Assembly: GCA_945882755.1 (NCBI GenBank) | Contig: CAMCWS010000016.1 | Location: forward strand, 1-27,394 | DNA: 27,394 bases | DNA from: Bordetella parapertussis | GTDB taxonomy: Bacteria; Pseudomonadota; Gammaproteobacteria; Burkholderiales; Burkholderiaceae_C | Direction: 5' to 3' | Shown here: in pieces, positions 7,845 through 16,063 of the stretch | How the letters are laid out: each line of letters begins with the position of its first letter | How positions within the stretch are numbered: the stretch's first letter is position 1 | Position numbers and translations under genes: made by a program | Notes under the pieces: generated by a model | The model's database searches: none | What the model was told of the DNA's origin: nothing | What the model saw: the letters and a program-made list of their open reading frames with translations, nothing else

Positions 7845-10196
7845 TTATTCGACCCGAAGCACCGTGGTGGGTTTGAAACCGAAGTCCGCCGCCTTGCCTT
7901 TACGGGCTCTTGCCGCACGTGCATTGTTCAGACTTCGTATTTCCAGTGTTTCTTCACGGTCTTTGCCGCCGCGCCCCACGCCCACAATGCACACGCTGCG
8001 GGTGTAGGCAGCTGCACCGGCCAAGCTGTCTTTGGCTTCCAAATCGATCAGCATCAAGCCACGGCCACCTTTTTCCATGGCTTTGAGCTCAGTGATGGGA
8101 AACGTCAGTATGCGTCCGCCGGTGGAGGCGCAAGCCACATGGGTCGCAATAGGCAGCGGTGTTTCGCCGTTGCCGCCGCCCACCAAGGACGGGCAACACA
8201 CGGTTTCGCCCTCGCCCAAGCTGATGAAAGCCTTGCCGCCTTTGTTGCGGGAAATCAGGTTGTCGATGCAACACACAAAACCATAACCGCCCGAGCCGCT
8301 GAGCAACAAGGTGAGCGTGCCTGGGCCGGCAAAGTAATGCACCAGTTGCGTACCAGCTTCAACGTCCACCAAGGTGGTGACGGGTTGGCCATCGCCCCTG
8401 GCACCAGGCAAGGAGGCGACAGGCACCGAGTACACCCGCCCGTTGGAGCCAAAGGCGATCAGTTGGTCCACGGTGCGGCACTCAAAGGTGTCGTACAACT
8501 CGTCGCCGGCTTTGAAGGCAAAGCCCATCGGGTCGTGGCCGTGGCCGGTACGGGCACGCACCCAACCTTTGGCAGACACCACAACGGTGACGGGTTCATC
8601 AATCACCTTGACTTCAGCCACGGCTTTTTTCTCGGCTTGAATCAGCGTACGGCGTGGGTCGGCAAAAGTTTTGGCGTCGGCCTCAATCTCTTTGACCATC
8701 AAGCGGCGCAGCGAGGTGGCGCTGCCCAAAATATCTTCCAAACGGCCCTGCTCTTCGCGCAACTCCTTGAGCTCTTGCTCGATCTTGATGGCTTCCAAGC
8801 GCGCCAATTGGCGCAAGCGGATGTCCAAAATATCGTCGGCTTGGCGCTCGCTCAGCTTGAAGCGTTCGATCAGCGCAGGTTTGGGTTCGTCGCTGTGGCG
8901 GATGATGCGAATCACCTCGTCGATGTTGAGCAACACCAACTGGCGGCCTTCCAAAATATGGATACGCGCCAGCACCTTGTCCAAACGGTATTGCGATCTT
9001 CGCTGCACCGTGGTTTGCCTGAAGGCAATCCACTCTTCCAGCATTTGGCGTAGGGTTTTGGGCACCGGGCGGCCGTCCAAACCGACCATGGTCAGGTTGA
9101 TAGAGGAGGAGCTTTCCAGGCTGGTGTGGGCCAACAAAGAGGTGATGAGTTCTTGCTGTTCGATGGTGCGGGTTTTGGGTTCAAACACCAAACGCACCGG
9201 CGCGTCTTTGCTGGACTCATCTCGCACACCGTCCAGCACCGCCAAGATGGTGGCTTTGAGCATGGTTTGCTCTGGGCTCAGCGCTTTTTTGCCGGTCTTG
9301 ACCTTGGGGTTGGTCAGCTCTTCAATTTCTTCCAACACTTTTTGGCTGCTGACACCGGGGGGCAATTCGTTCACCACCAACTGCCATTGGCCACGCGCCA
9401 GGTCTTCAATCACCCACCGCGCACGCACTTTGAGCGAGCCGCGTCCGGTGGCATAAGCGTCTGAAATATCGGCGTCGCTGCTGATGATTTGCCCGCCACC
9501 GGGGTAGTCGGGGCCGGGCAAAATTTGCAGCAACTCAGCATGTGAGAGCTTGGGGTTTTTGATCAGCGCGACACAGGCATCGGCCACTTCGCGCAGGTTG
9601 TGGCTGGGAATTTCAGTCGCCATGCCCACCGCGATGCCGCTGGCACCATTGAGCAGTGCAAAAGGCAAACGCGCAGGCAGTTGCTTGGGCTCTTCGGTAG
9701 AGCCGTCGTAGTTGGGCTGAAAGTCCACCGTGCCTTCGTCGATTTCATCGAGCAGCAAACTGGTGATGCGGGCCAGCCGCGCCTCGGTGTAGCGCATGGC
9801 TGCTGCGCCATCACCGTCACGCGAACCAAAATTGCCTTGGCCATCGATCAGCGGGTAACGCTGGGAAAAATCTTGCGCCATGCGCACCAGCGCTTCGTAA
9901 GCGGCGCTGTCGCCATGCGGGTGATAGCGGCCCAGCACATCGCCCACCACACGGGCGCTTTTGACGGGCCTAGCGCCCACCGCACCGTTGGGGCCACCAA
10001 AGCCCAAACCCATGCGCGACATGGAATACAAAATGCGCCGCTGCACCGGTTTTTGGCCGTCGCAGACATCAGGCAAGGCGCGGCCCTTGACCACACTCAA
10101 GGCGTATTCGAGGTAAGCGCGTTGGGCGTAAGCACCCAAGTGGTCGCCTTGGGGGGACGTACTTTCAGGGGCGTCGGGGGTGATCAGGTCAGTCAT
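7845..10196 (-). CDS. parC: DNA topoisomerase IV subunit A
   Basis: ParC is the DNA breakage-reunion subunit of topoisomerase IV, which decatenates daughter chromosomes together with ParE. The 783-aa protein has the winged-helix core with the active-site tyrosine Y136 in [10 protein letters not shown], the preceding [12 protein letters not shown] loop, and the quinolone-resistance-determining segment [13 protein letters not shown]. There S97 and E101 correspond to the wild-type Ser80 and Glu84 of E. coli, so no classical target mutation is seen. The C-terminal third forms the beta-propeller-like repeats. It is called ParC rather than GyrA because of the short C-terminal domain, the GDSAAYEA context and the parE neighbour. 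The start at ATG 10196 has no clear Shine-Dalgarno sequence but has a -10-like TACAAC 8 bases upstream. Confidence 0.96.
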   Translation of the reverse strand: MTDLITPDAPESTSPQGDHLGAYAQRAYLEYALSVVKGRALPDVCDGQKPVQRRILYSMSRMGLGFGGPNGAVGARPVKSARVVGDVLGRYHPHGDSAAYEALVRMAQDFSQRYPLIDGQGNFGSRDGDGAAAMRYTEARLARITSLLLDEIDEGTVDFQPNYDGSTEEPKQLPARLPFALLNGASGIAVGMATEIPSHNLREVADACVALIKNPKLSHAELLQILPGPDYPGGGQIISSDADISDAYATGRGSLKVRARWVIEDLARGQWQLVVNELPPGVSSQKVLEEIEELTNPKVKTGKKALSPEQTMLKATILAVLDGVRDESSKDAPVRLVFEPKTRTIEQQELITSLLAHTSLESSSSINLTMVGLDGRPVPKTLRQMLEEWIAFRQTTVQRRSQYRLDKVLARIHILEGRQLVLLNIDEVIRIIRHSDEPKPALIERFKLSERQADDILDIRLRQLARLEAIKIEQELKELREEQGRLEDILGSATSLRRLMVKEIEADAKTFADPRRTLIQAEKKAVAEVKVIDEPVTVVVSAKGWVRARTGHGHDPMGFAFKAGDELYDTFECRTVDQLIAFGSNGRVYSVPVASLPGARGDGQPVTTLVDVEAGTQLVHYFAGPGTLTLLLSGSGGYGFVCCIDNLISRNKGGKAFISLGEGETVCCPSLVGGGNGETPLPIATHVACASTGGRILTFPITELKAMEKGGRGLMLIDLEAKDSLAGAAAYTRSVCIVGVGRGGKDREETLEIRSLNNARAARARKGKAADFGFKPTTVLRVE

Positions 10197-10204
10197 GTTT
10201 TCAA

Positions 10205-10210
10205 GTTGTA
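10205..10210 (-). promoter_or_regulatory. Candidate -10 box before parC (near-leaderless)
   Basis: TACAAC on the minus strand lies 8 bases before the parC ATG. This is the same distance as the TACAAT before parE and the GACAAT before slyD. No good -35 box is visible. If used, transcription would begin at or next to the start codon. Confidence 0.3.
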
Positions 10211-10229
10211 TGTGTCATTGAGCGGTTAG

Positions 10230-10290
10230 GTCATTGCGAGGAGCAAAGCGACGAAGCAATCCAGATGGCTTTGCTGCGCTCGCCATGACG
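10230..10290. repeat. REP-like palindromic element between parE and parC
   Basis: The left arm, starting GTCATTGCGAGGAGC and continuing AAAGC, and the right arm GCTTTGCTGCGCTCGCCAT plus GAC are imperfect reverse complements flanking an AAGCAATCCAGATG-type centre. I recognise the GTCATTGCGAGGAGCAAAGC form as a dispersed extragenic palindrome found widely in Burkholderiales genomes. It would form a stem-loop in the parE-parC transcript and could act as a partial terminator, an mRNA stabiliser or a non-autonomous mobile repeat; the sequence does not say which. Confidence 0.75.
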
Positions 10291-10336
10291 GGTCTGGCCA
10301 TGACGGGTCTGGCCATGACGGTTCTCGCCATGACGG
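10282..10336. repeat. 15-bp tandem repeat, about 3.7 copies
   Basis: The unit GCCATGACGGGTCTG occurs at 10282-10296 and exactly again at 10297-10311; a diverged copy (GCCATGACGGTTCTC) is at 10312-10326 and a partial GCCATGACGG at 10327-10336. The first unit begins inside the right arm of the REP-like palindrome, so the array looks like serial duplication of that arm. It ends 5 bases before the parE stop codon. Copy number may vary between strains. Confidence 0.9.
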
Positions 10337-10341
10337 TGAGG

Positions 10342-12309
10342 TCAAACATCAATTTCAATACTGGCACCGTATAGCTCCATCAGCTCACGCCGAGCAGCAG
10401 CTTCACCCTTGCCCATGAGTTGGGTCATGATGGCTTCAGTACCTTGGTTGTCCAAGGGGCCTAGCTCGACCGGCAGCAAGCGCCGTGTGTCGGGGTTCAA
10501 GGTGGTGTCCCACAGCTGCTCGGCGTTCATCTCGCCCAAACCTTTGAAGCGGGAGATGCTGCATTTCTCACGCGGCACGCCTTCTTTGGCGCTTTTATCG
10601 AGGATGGCTGTCAACTCACCTTCGTCCAAGGCATAGGCTTTGCTCGCTGGTTTTTTGCCACGCGCTGGCACGTCTACCCGAAACAGCGGAGGACGTGCCA
10701 CATACACATGGCCAGTCTCTATGAGCTTGGGGAAGTGTCGGAAAAACAGGGTCAGCAAGAGCACCTGAATGTGCGAGCCGTCCACGTCCGCGTCACTCAA
10801 GATGCACACCTTGCCGTAGCGCAGGCCACTCAGGTCGGGTTCGTCGTTGGGGCCGTGCGGGTCCACGCCAATCGCCACAGCGATGTCGTGCACCTCGTTG
10901 TTGGCAAACAAGCGGTCGCGCTCGACCTCCCAGGTGTTGAGCACCTTGCCACGCAGGGGCAGGATGGCTTGGCTTTCTTTGTCGCGGCCCATTTTGGCGC
11001 TGCCGCCCGCACTGTCGCCCTCGACCAAAAAGATTTCGTTGTGCGCCAAGTCGCGGCTTTCGCAATCGGTCAATTTGCCGGGCAATACCGCCACGCCCGA
11101 GCCTTTGCGCTTTTCCACTTTTTGGCCGGCCTTTTGGCGCAACTGAGCGGCGCGGATGACCAATTCGGCGAGCTTTTTGCCGAACTCCACATGCGCGTTG
11201 AGCCACAAATCCAAAGCTGGTTTGACAAAGCTCGACACCAAGCGCACCGCATCCCGCGAATTGAGCCGCTCTTTGATCTGCCCTTGAAACTGCGGGTCCA
11301 GCACCTTGGCGCTCAAAATAAAACTGGCACGCGCAAACACATCCTCGGGCAGCAACTTCACGCCCTTGGGTAGCAAAGCGTGCAAGTCGATGAAGCTTTT
11401 CACCGCGTTGAACAGGCCATCGCGCAAGCCGCTCTCATGCGTGCCACCTGCGCTGGTGGGGATCAAATTCACGTAGCTTTCGCGCACCGGCGAGCCGTCT
11501 TCGGTGAAGGCCAAGCACCAAGCCGCGCCCTCGCCTTCGGCAAAGCTGTCGTGGCCTTCATCGGCAAAGCCCTCGCCTTCAAACAACGGGATGAAGGGGT
11601 CGTGGCTCAGGGTTTGCGTCAAGTAGTCGCTCAAGCCCCCTTTGTAGAGCCATGTTTGGCTGTCTTTGGCTTTTTCTTGCGCCAAGGTCACGCTCACGCC
11701 CGGCATCAGCACCGCTTTGCTGCGCAACAGGTGGATCATCTCTTGCAAAGGGAGATTGGCTGATTCGAAATATTTGGCATCTGGCCAGACCCGCACCACC
11801 GTGCCTTGGCGGCGGTCGCCGGTTTCAGCTTTGCGCAGTTTGAGTTTTTCCACCACATCGCCGCCTGAGAACGCCAAGTGCGCGACCTGCCCCTCGCGGT
11901 AGGAGGTGACTTCCATGCGCTTGGCCAAGGCATTGGTCACGCTCACGCCCACGCCATGCAAGCCGCCCGAAAAGCTGTAAGCGCCGCCCTTGCCCTTGTC
12001 AAATTTGCCACCCGCATGCAGGCGGGTGAACACCAGTTCAATCACCGGTGCTTTTTCTTCGGGGTGCATGCCAAACGGAATGCCACGGCCATCATCTTCG
12101 ATGCTGACCGAGCCGTCGCTGTGCAGCTCCACCATGATTTTTTTGCCGTGTCCGGCCAGCGCTTCGTCGGCGGCGTTGTCGATCACCTCTTGGATGATGT
12201 GCAAGGGGTTGTCGGTGCGGGTGTACATGCCCGGGCGCTGCTTGACCGGCTCCAAGCCTTTCAAGACGCGGATCGAGCCTTCGGAATATTCGGGTTGTTT
12301 GCTTGCCAT
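10342..12309 (-). CDS. parE: DNA topoisomerase IV subunit B
   Basis: ParE is the ATPase subunit of topoisomerase IV. The 655-aa protein has the GHKL ATP-binding motifs in order: E41 and N45 in QEVIDNAADEAL, EDDGRGIP at 71-78, and GGLHGVGVSVTNAL starting at 115. A transducer domain follows. The TOPRIM domain then shows FLVEGDSAGGSAKMGRDKE, with the metal-binding ILSDADVDGSHI further on. The length without the GyrB-specific insert supports ParE over GyrB. The start at ATG 12309 is preceded by TACAAT 8 bases upstream instead of a Shine-Dalgarno sequence. parC follows on the same strand after 145 bases that hold the repeats. The gene is divergent from the MFS transporter gene. Confidence 0.96.
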   Translation of the reverse strand: MASKQPEYSEGSIRVLKGLEPVKQRPGMYTRTDNPLHIIQEVIDNAADEALAGHGKKIMVELHSDGSVSIEDDGRGIPFGMHPEEKAPVIELVFTRLHAGGKFDKGKGGAYSFSGGLHGVGVSVTNALAKRMEVTSYREGQVAHLAFSGGDVVEKLKLRKAETGDRRQGTVVRVWPDAKYFESANLPLQEMIHLLRSKAVLMPGVSVTLAQEKAKDSQTWLYKGGLSDYLTQTLSHDPFIPLFEGEGFADEGHDSFAEGEGAAWCLAFTEDGSPVRESYVNLIPTSAGGTHESGLRDGLFNAVKSFIDLHALLPKGVKLLPEDVFARASFILSAKVLDPQFQGQIKERLNSRDAVRLVSSFVKPALDLWLNAHVEFGKKLAELVIRAAQLRQKAGQKVEKRKGSGVAVLPGKLTDCESRDLAHNEIFLVEGDSAGGSAKMGRDKESQAILPLRGKVLNTWEVERDRLFANNEVHDIAVAIGVDPHGPNDEPDLSGLRYGKVCILSDADVDGSHIQVLLLTLFFRHFPKLIETGHVYVARPPLFRVDVPARGKKPASKAYALDEGELTAILDKSAKEGVPREKCSISRFKGLGEMNAEQLWDTTLNPDTRRLLPVELGPLDNQGTEAIMTQLMGKGEAAARRELMELYGASIEIDV

Positions 12310-12317
12310 GGGGCGCG

Positions 12318-12323
12318 ATTGTA
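12318..12323 (-). promoter_or_regulatory. Candidate -10 box (TACAAT) before parE
   Basis: TACAAT on the minus strand lies 8 bases (CGCGCCCC) before the ATG of parE, and no ribosome-binding site is present. The -35 region 17 bases further upstream is poor. Used as a -10 box, it would start the mRNA within a base or two of the ATG. Confidence 0.45.
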
Positions 12324-12409
12324 GACAGACAAGATGACACCACTGGATGAAACCACAGTCAGCAAAGCGTCGCGATCAGTGTGAAAGCCAAAATCGTTAC
12401 AGTTAAGAC

Positions 12410-13624
12410 ATGACGCAAACACACAAAACCTTGCCCATGTGGCAAGTCTTGATCTGCGGCGCAATGATCGTCAGCCTTGCCATGGGCATCCGCCACGGCT
12501 TTGGTCTGTGGATGCAACCCATGACCCAAACCATGGGTTGGGGTCGCGAAGACTTCGCCATGGCCATTGCAGTGCAAAACATCAGTTGGGGCTTGATTGG
12601 CATCTTCTCAGGCATGTTGGCTGACCGCTTTGGCGCCTTTCGGGTCATCATTGTGGGCGCACTGGCGTATGCCTTGGGGCTGTTTGGCATGGCCCATGCC
12701 GCCTCCCCTCAATGGCTGATCGTGACTGCCGGTGTCATGGTCGGTGCAGCTCAGGCGGGTACCACCTTTGCCGTGGTGTTTGGTGTGATTGGCCGCAACA
12801 TCCCGCCCGAGCGCCGTTCTTGGGCCATGGGCGTAGTTTCAGCCGCAGGTTCTTTTGGTCAGTTTTTGATGGTCCCCACCGAGTCCATGCTGATCAGTCA
12901 ATGGGGATGGCAGCAAGCGCTGGTCGTGTTGGCTGTAGGCATTTTGATCATCCTGCCGCTCAGCTTAGGCCTTCGCGAACCAGGCTTTGCTGCCGGCCAA
13001 GCCCCAGTGCGCAGCCAAAGCATTCTTCAAGCCTTGCGTGAAGCGTTTGGCTACCGCAGTTTTCAGTTGCTGATGGCGGGCTACTTTGTCTGCGGATTCC
13101 AGGTAGTGTTTATCGGCGTTCACCTGCCCAGTTTTTTGAAAGACCAAGGCATGTCGCCCCAACTGGCCAGCACCGCTTTGGCATTGATTGGCCTGTTCAA
13201 CATTGTGGGGACCTACGCGGCTGGCAGCCTGGGGCAAGTCATGGCCAAAAACAAAATCCTCTCGGGCATTTACTTGGCGCGAGGCATCATCATTGCCATC
13301 TTCATCAGCCTGCCCATCACACCTTTGAGCGTATACATCTTTTCGGCTGCCATGGGTTTGCTGTGGCTCTCCACCGTACCGGTCACCAATGCGGTGATCG
13401 CCCAAATTTTTGGTGTGTCGCATTTATCCATGCTGAGTGGCTTTGTGTTCTTGAGCCACCAAGTTGGCAGCTTTTTGGGCGTGTGGCTGGGCGGCATGAT
13501 TTATGACAAAACGGGCAGCTACGACCAAGTGTGGTTCATCACCATCGCTTTGAGCGCATTTGCCACCCTGATCAACCTTCCCGTGCGTGAAGCGGCGATT
13601 GCCCGAGTACCTCAAGCAGCATGA
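12410..13624 (+). CDS. MFS transporter (monocarboxylate/oxalate-formate antiporter-like)
   Basis: This 404-aa inner-membrane protein has about 12 hydrophobic segments in the major facilitator pattern. The N-terminal half has SLAMGIRHGFGLWMQPMT in TM1 and the conserved loop 2-3 motif as GMLADRFGAFR; a central polar loop lies near residues 195-215. The overall look, with a TM1 GIRHGFG and a WGREDFA loop, fits the group of small-acid carriers annotated as monocarboxylate or oxalate/formate-like MFS permeases. The substrate is not determined. Its stop TGA overlaps the ATG of the next small ORF as ATGA. The intergenic region to divergent parE is 100 bases and must hold both promoters. The start ATG 12410 has only a weak upstream purine stretch. 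Confidence 0.88.
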   Translation: MTQTHKTLPMWQVLICGAMIVSLAMGIRHGFGLWMQPMTQTMGWGREDFAMAIAVQNISWGLIGIFSGMLADRFGAFRVIIVGALAYALGLFGMAHAASPQWLIVTAGVMVGAAQAGTTFAVVFGVIGRNIPPERRSWAMGVVSAAGSFGQFLMVPTESMLISQWGWQQALVVLAVGILIILPLSLGLREPGFAAGQAPVRSQSILQALREAFGYRSFQLLMAGYFVCGFQVVFIGVHLPSFLKDQGMSPQLASTALALIGLFNIVGTYAAGSLGQVMAKNKILSGIYLARGIIIAIFISLPITPLSVYIFSAAMGLLWLSTVPVTNAVIAQIFGVSHLSMLSGFVFLSHQVGSFLGVWLGGMIYDKTGSYDQVWFITIALSAFATLINLPVREAAIARVPQAA

Positions 13625-13746
13625 ACAGCCGATCGCCTTTGATTTTTTGGTTGATTGCCAGCTGTATCTTGGCTGGGATCTTTAGCCTTTATCTGCAACC
13701 GGATTTTGCGAAAAGCATGGCCGATCAACTGTGGATGTGTTTCTAA
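13621..13746 (+). CDS. Small membrane peptide, 41 aa, coupled to MFS and SDR genes
   Basis: The frame starts at ATG 13621, which overlaps the MFS stop as ATGA, and ends at TAA 13744-13746, directly abutting the ATG of the short-chain dehydrogenase gene. The peptide has a basic N-terminus (MNSRSP), one hydrophobic segment of about 20 residues (LIFWLIASCILAGIFSLYL) and a short polar tail ending QLWMCF, so it is a predicted single-pass membrane peptide. Exact packing at both ends argues that it is translated. I do not know its function. Similar tiny ORFs before this dehydrogenase seem familiar from related genomes, but that is from memory and unverified. The size invites being missed by gene callers. 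Confidence 0.72.
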   Translation: MNSRSPLIFWLIASCILAGIFSLYLQPDFAKSMADQLWMCF

Positions 13747-14565
13747 ATGCCCAACATCATCATCACCGGTGCATCTGACGGCATAGGCGCCGAATTGGCA
13801 CGTCAACTGGCGCGACGCCACGGCTTGCAAGCCATGTTGGTACTGGCCGCGCGAAATGCCTCTAGGTTGCAGGCTGTGGCAGCGGACTGCATGGCCATGG
13901 GAGCTCGCACTCTCATCATGCCCACAGACATCACCGACGAGCAGCAGTGTCGTCATTTGGTGGAAACCACCGTGAGCCAGTTGGGCAGTTTGGATATCTT
14001 GATCAACAACGCTGGCGTGTCTGCCCATGCCTTGTTTGAAGACGTCAAGCCAGAGAACTTGGCTTGGTATGAAGAGTTGATGCGTGTCAATTTATGGGGT
14101 GCAGTCTGCTGCACACATGCTGCCCTGCCTTATTTGAAACAAAGCCATGGCCGGATCGTGGCGGTGTCATCTTTGGCGGGTTTGGTCGGTGTGCCTGGAC
14201 GTACCGCCTACAGCGCCAGCAAATTTGCCCTGTCGGGGTTTTTTGAAGCCCTTCGGACCGAGGTCAAGGACGCGGGGGTGAGCGTGACCATTGCCTATCC
14301 AGGGGTGGTGGCCACCAATATCCGCGTCAACGGACTCAACGCCAAAGGCGAAAACGCTGGTGTAAGTGGCTTGGTGGAAGACAAAGCCATGCCCGTCAAA
14401 GACTGTGCAAGGCTGATCATCTACGCCATGGTGCGACGTCGGCGCGAAGTGGTCATGACCGCACAAGGCAAAGTCGGCCGCTGGCTCAAACTGATCGCCC
14501 CATGGCTGGTCGACCTGATGGCCATGCGGGCAGTGAAAAAAGAATTTCGCCCTTCCTCCCATTGA
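13747..14565 (+). CDS. Short-chain dehydrogenase/reductase (SDR) family oxidoreductase
   Basis: This is a 272-aa classical SDR, an NAD(P)-dependent Rossmann-fold enzyme. The cofactor-binding glycine motif TGASDGIG is at 7-14, the NNAG motif at 87-90, N115 and S141/S142 in the active site, and the catalytic pair Y155 and K159 in YSASK. A basic and hydrophobic C-terminal stretch (RWLKLIAPWLVDLMAMRAVKK) suggests membrane association, as in DHRS7-like lipid or steroid-type SDRs. The substrate is unknown. The gene begins with no gap after the 41-aa membrane peptide and ends in a TTGA overlap with the methyltransferase start, so it belongs to a translationally linked set. Confidence 0.92.
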   Translation: MPNIIITGASDGIGAELARQLARRHGLQAMLVLAARNASRLQAVAADCMAMGARTLIMPTDITDEQQCRHLVETTVSQLGSLDILINNAGVSAHALFEDVKPENLAWYEELMRVNLWGAVCCTHAALPYLKQSHGRIVAVSSLAGLVGVPGRTAYSASKFALSGFFEALRTEVKDAGVSVTIAYPGVVATNIRVNGLNAKGENAGVSGLVEDKAMPVKDCARLIIYAMVRRRREVVMTAQGKVGRWLKLIAPWLVDLMAMRAVKKEFRPSSH

Positions 14566-15146
14566 TACACCCCGCTTTGTCCGCTCCTTCGTCTTGGCTC
14601 ACACGCTGGGCGCACCTGATCCCTCCTAGTTCGCATGTGCTGGATTTGGCCTGCGGCAGCGGTCGGCATATGCAATGGCTGCAAAGCCAAGGTTTGCATG
14701 TCTTAGGTGTTGACCGGGATGAATCTGCCCTTGCGTCCGCGCAACAGTTTGGCGAGGTTTTGTGTGCAGATATAGAAAACGCCCCTTGGCCCCTGACGGG
14801 CCACCAATTTGACGCGGTGGTGGTTACCAACTACCTTTGGCGCCCCACTTGGACCGCGCTATTGGCTTGCTTAAAACCGAATGGGGTTTTGATTTACGAA
14901 ACTTTTGCACAAGGCAATGAAACCGTTGGCAAGCCCTCAAGACCCGACTTTTTATTGAAGCGTTCAGAGCTTTTGCAGTTGTGTTGCGATTTACGAGTTG
15001 TAGCCTTTGAAGATGTATTCCTGCATTCGCCTGACCGGTATGTTCAGCGGGTTGTGGCAGTGAACACCGAAAGCAATGACAAACGCTTTGCTCTCGCCCC
15101 CCTCAACAGCTCAGAAAAGCTAGAATACGGGTCTTCACCTATATGA
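14562..15146 (+). CDS. Class I SAM-dependent methyltransferase
   Basis: The 194-aa protein has the SAM-binding motif I as [11 protein letters not shown], an acidic loop at the end of strand 2 (VLGVDRD), and a motif with [11 protein letters not shown] followed by [13 protein letters not shown], in the style of TehB/UbiE-like small methyltransferases. The methyl acceptor is unknown. I chose the TTG at 14562, which overlaps the SDR stop as TTGA and places the conserved [11 protein letters not shown] just after the start; a frame back to ATG 14502 would overlap the SDR gene by 64 bases with an unlike sequence. No clear Shine-Dalgarno sequence is present. The last 25 or so residues look unlike the family and overlap the likely dapA promoter. 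Confidence 0.85.
   Translation: MIHPALSAPSSWLTRWAHLIPPSSHVLDLACGSGRHMQWLQSQGLHVLGVDRDESALASAQQFGEVLCADIENAPWPLTGHQFDAVVVTNYLWRPTWTALLACLKPNGVLIYETFAQGNETVGKPSRPDFLLKRSELLQLCCDLRVVAFEDVFLHSPDRYVQRVVAVNTESNDKRFALAPLNSSEKLEYGSSPI
15121..15126 (+). promoter_or_regulatory. Candidate -10 box (TAGAAT) for dapA
   Basis: TAGAAT lies inside the end of the methyltransferase gene, 33 bases before the dapA ATG. A convincing -35 box is not visible. An internal promoter is plausible because dapA and bamC are needed at levels independent of the upstream genes. Confidence 0.3.
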
Positions 15147-15159
15147 CTCTCCTGCCTAC

Positions 15160-16041
15160 ATGAAACCCATACGCGCAAGCATCGTGGCCTTGATCACGCC
15201 AATGCATGAAGATGGCAGCATCGACTACCCAACACTGCGTCGTCTGATTGATTGGCACATAGCGCAAGGCACTGACTGTATTGGTGTGGTGGGCACCACC
15301 GGCGAGTCCCCCACGGTGTCTGTCGAAGAACATTGCGAAATCATCCGCGTAGCGGTTGAACAAGCAGCGGGACGTGTGCCCATCATGGCCGGTTGCGGCG
15401 CCAACTCCACCTCTGAGGCCATTGAACTGACGCGCTTTGCCAAGCAAGTCGGTGCAGATTGCCAACTGCAAGTGGTGCCCTACTACAACAAGCCCACCCA
15501 AGAAGGTCAATACCAACACTTTCGCACCATTGCAGAAGCCGTTGATTTACCCATGGTGCTCTACAACGTGCCTGGCCGTACCGTCGCCGATATGCATCAC
15601 GACACCGTCATGCGTTTGGCGCAAATCGACAGCATCATTGGCATCAAAGAAGCCACCGGCAATATTGAGCGTGCCCAGTGGCTGATCCACGAAGCTCCCA
15701 AGGGGTTTTCGGTCTATTCAGGCGACGACGGAACAGCTGTCGCCCTGATGCTCTGCGGCGGTCATGGCAATGTCAGCGTCACAGCCAACATCGCACCCAA
15801 ACTCATGCATGACATGTGCCTTGCTGCTATTGCTGGTCAAGCTCAGCAAGCTATGGCAATTCAGCGCCAGTTACTAAACTTGCATAAAAACATGTTCACC
15901 GAATCCAACCCCATTCCAGTGAAATGGGCTGCCCACCGCATGGGACTGTGTGGCCCTGCAATGCGCCTGCCCATGACACCTCTTAGCTCTCACCTGCAAC
16001 CGGCGCTAGAAAACGCCATGCGCAGTTGTGGCGTGATTTGA
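15160..16041 (+). CDS. dapA: 4-hydroxy-tetrahydrodipicolinate synthase
   Basis: DapA condenses pyruvate with aspartate semialdehyde, the first committed step to diaminopimelate (peptidoglycan) and lysine. The 293-aa TIM-barrel protein has the usual length. The Schiff-base lysine is K163 in IGIKEATGN, with the catalytic Y135 and R140 in YNVPGRT and T46/T47 in GTTGESPT; numbering is shifted by two from E. coli (K161, Y133, R138). bamC follows 22 bases downstream, the same dapA-bamC order as in E. coli and many proteobacteria. There is no strong Shine-Dalgarno sequence before ATG 15160, but the protein begins exactly at the conserved N-terminus ([15 protein letters not shown]). Confidence 0.97.
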   Translation: MKPIRASIVALITPMHEDGSIDYPTLRRLIDWHIAQGTDCIGVVGTTGESPTVSVEEHCEIIRVAVEQAAGRVPIMAGCGANSTSEAIELTRFAKQVGADCQLQVVPYYNKPTQEGQYQHFRTIAEAVDLPMVLYNVPGRTVADMHHDTVMRLAQIDSIIGIKEATGNIERAQWLIHEAPKGFSVYSGDDGTAVALMLCGGHGNVSVTANIAPKLMHDMCLAAIAGQAQQAMAIQRQLLNLHKNMFTESNPIPVKWAAHRMGLCGPAMRLPMTPLSSHLQPALENAMRSCGVI

Positions 16042-16063
16042 TTCCCCCATAGGACCCCTTCTG

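Noticed and set aside
7839..9053. Long open frame on the plus strand (404 codons) opposite parC
   Set aside because: It is the antisense shadow of a certain parC gene, is rich in His, Gly and Gln as expected from reverse-complemented coding sequence, and shows no recognisable domain.
10282..10336. Tandem 15-bp units considered as a CRISPR array or iteron origin
   Set aside because: Units are directly adjacent without spacers and too short for CRISPR; there is no Rep gene or AT-rich region, and the array appears derived from the palindrome arm.
12310..12409. parE-MFS divergent region searched for a regulator binding site or small RNA
   Set aside because: Only the candidate parE -10 box stands out; no convincing inverted repeat or terminator was seen.
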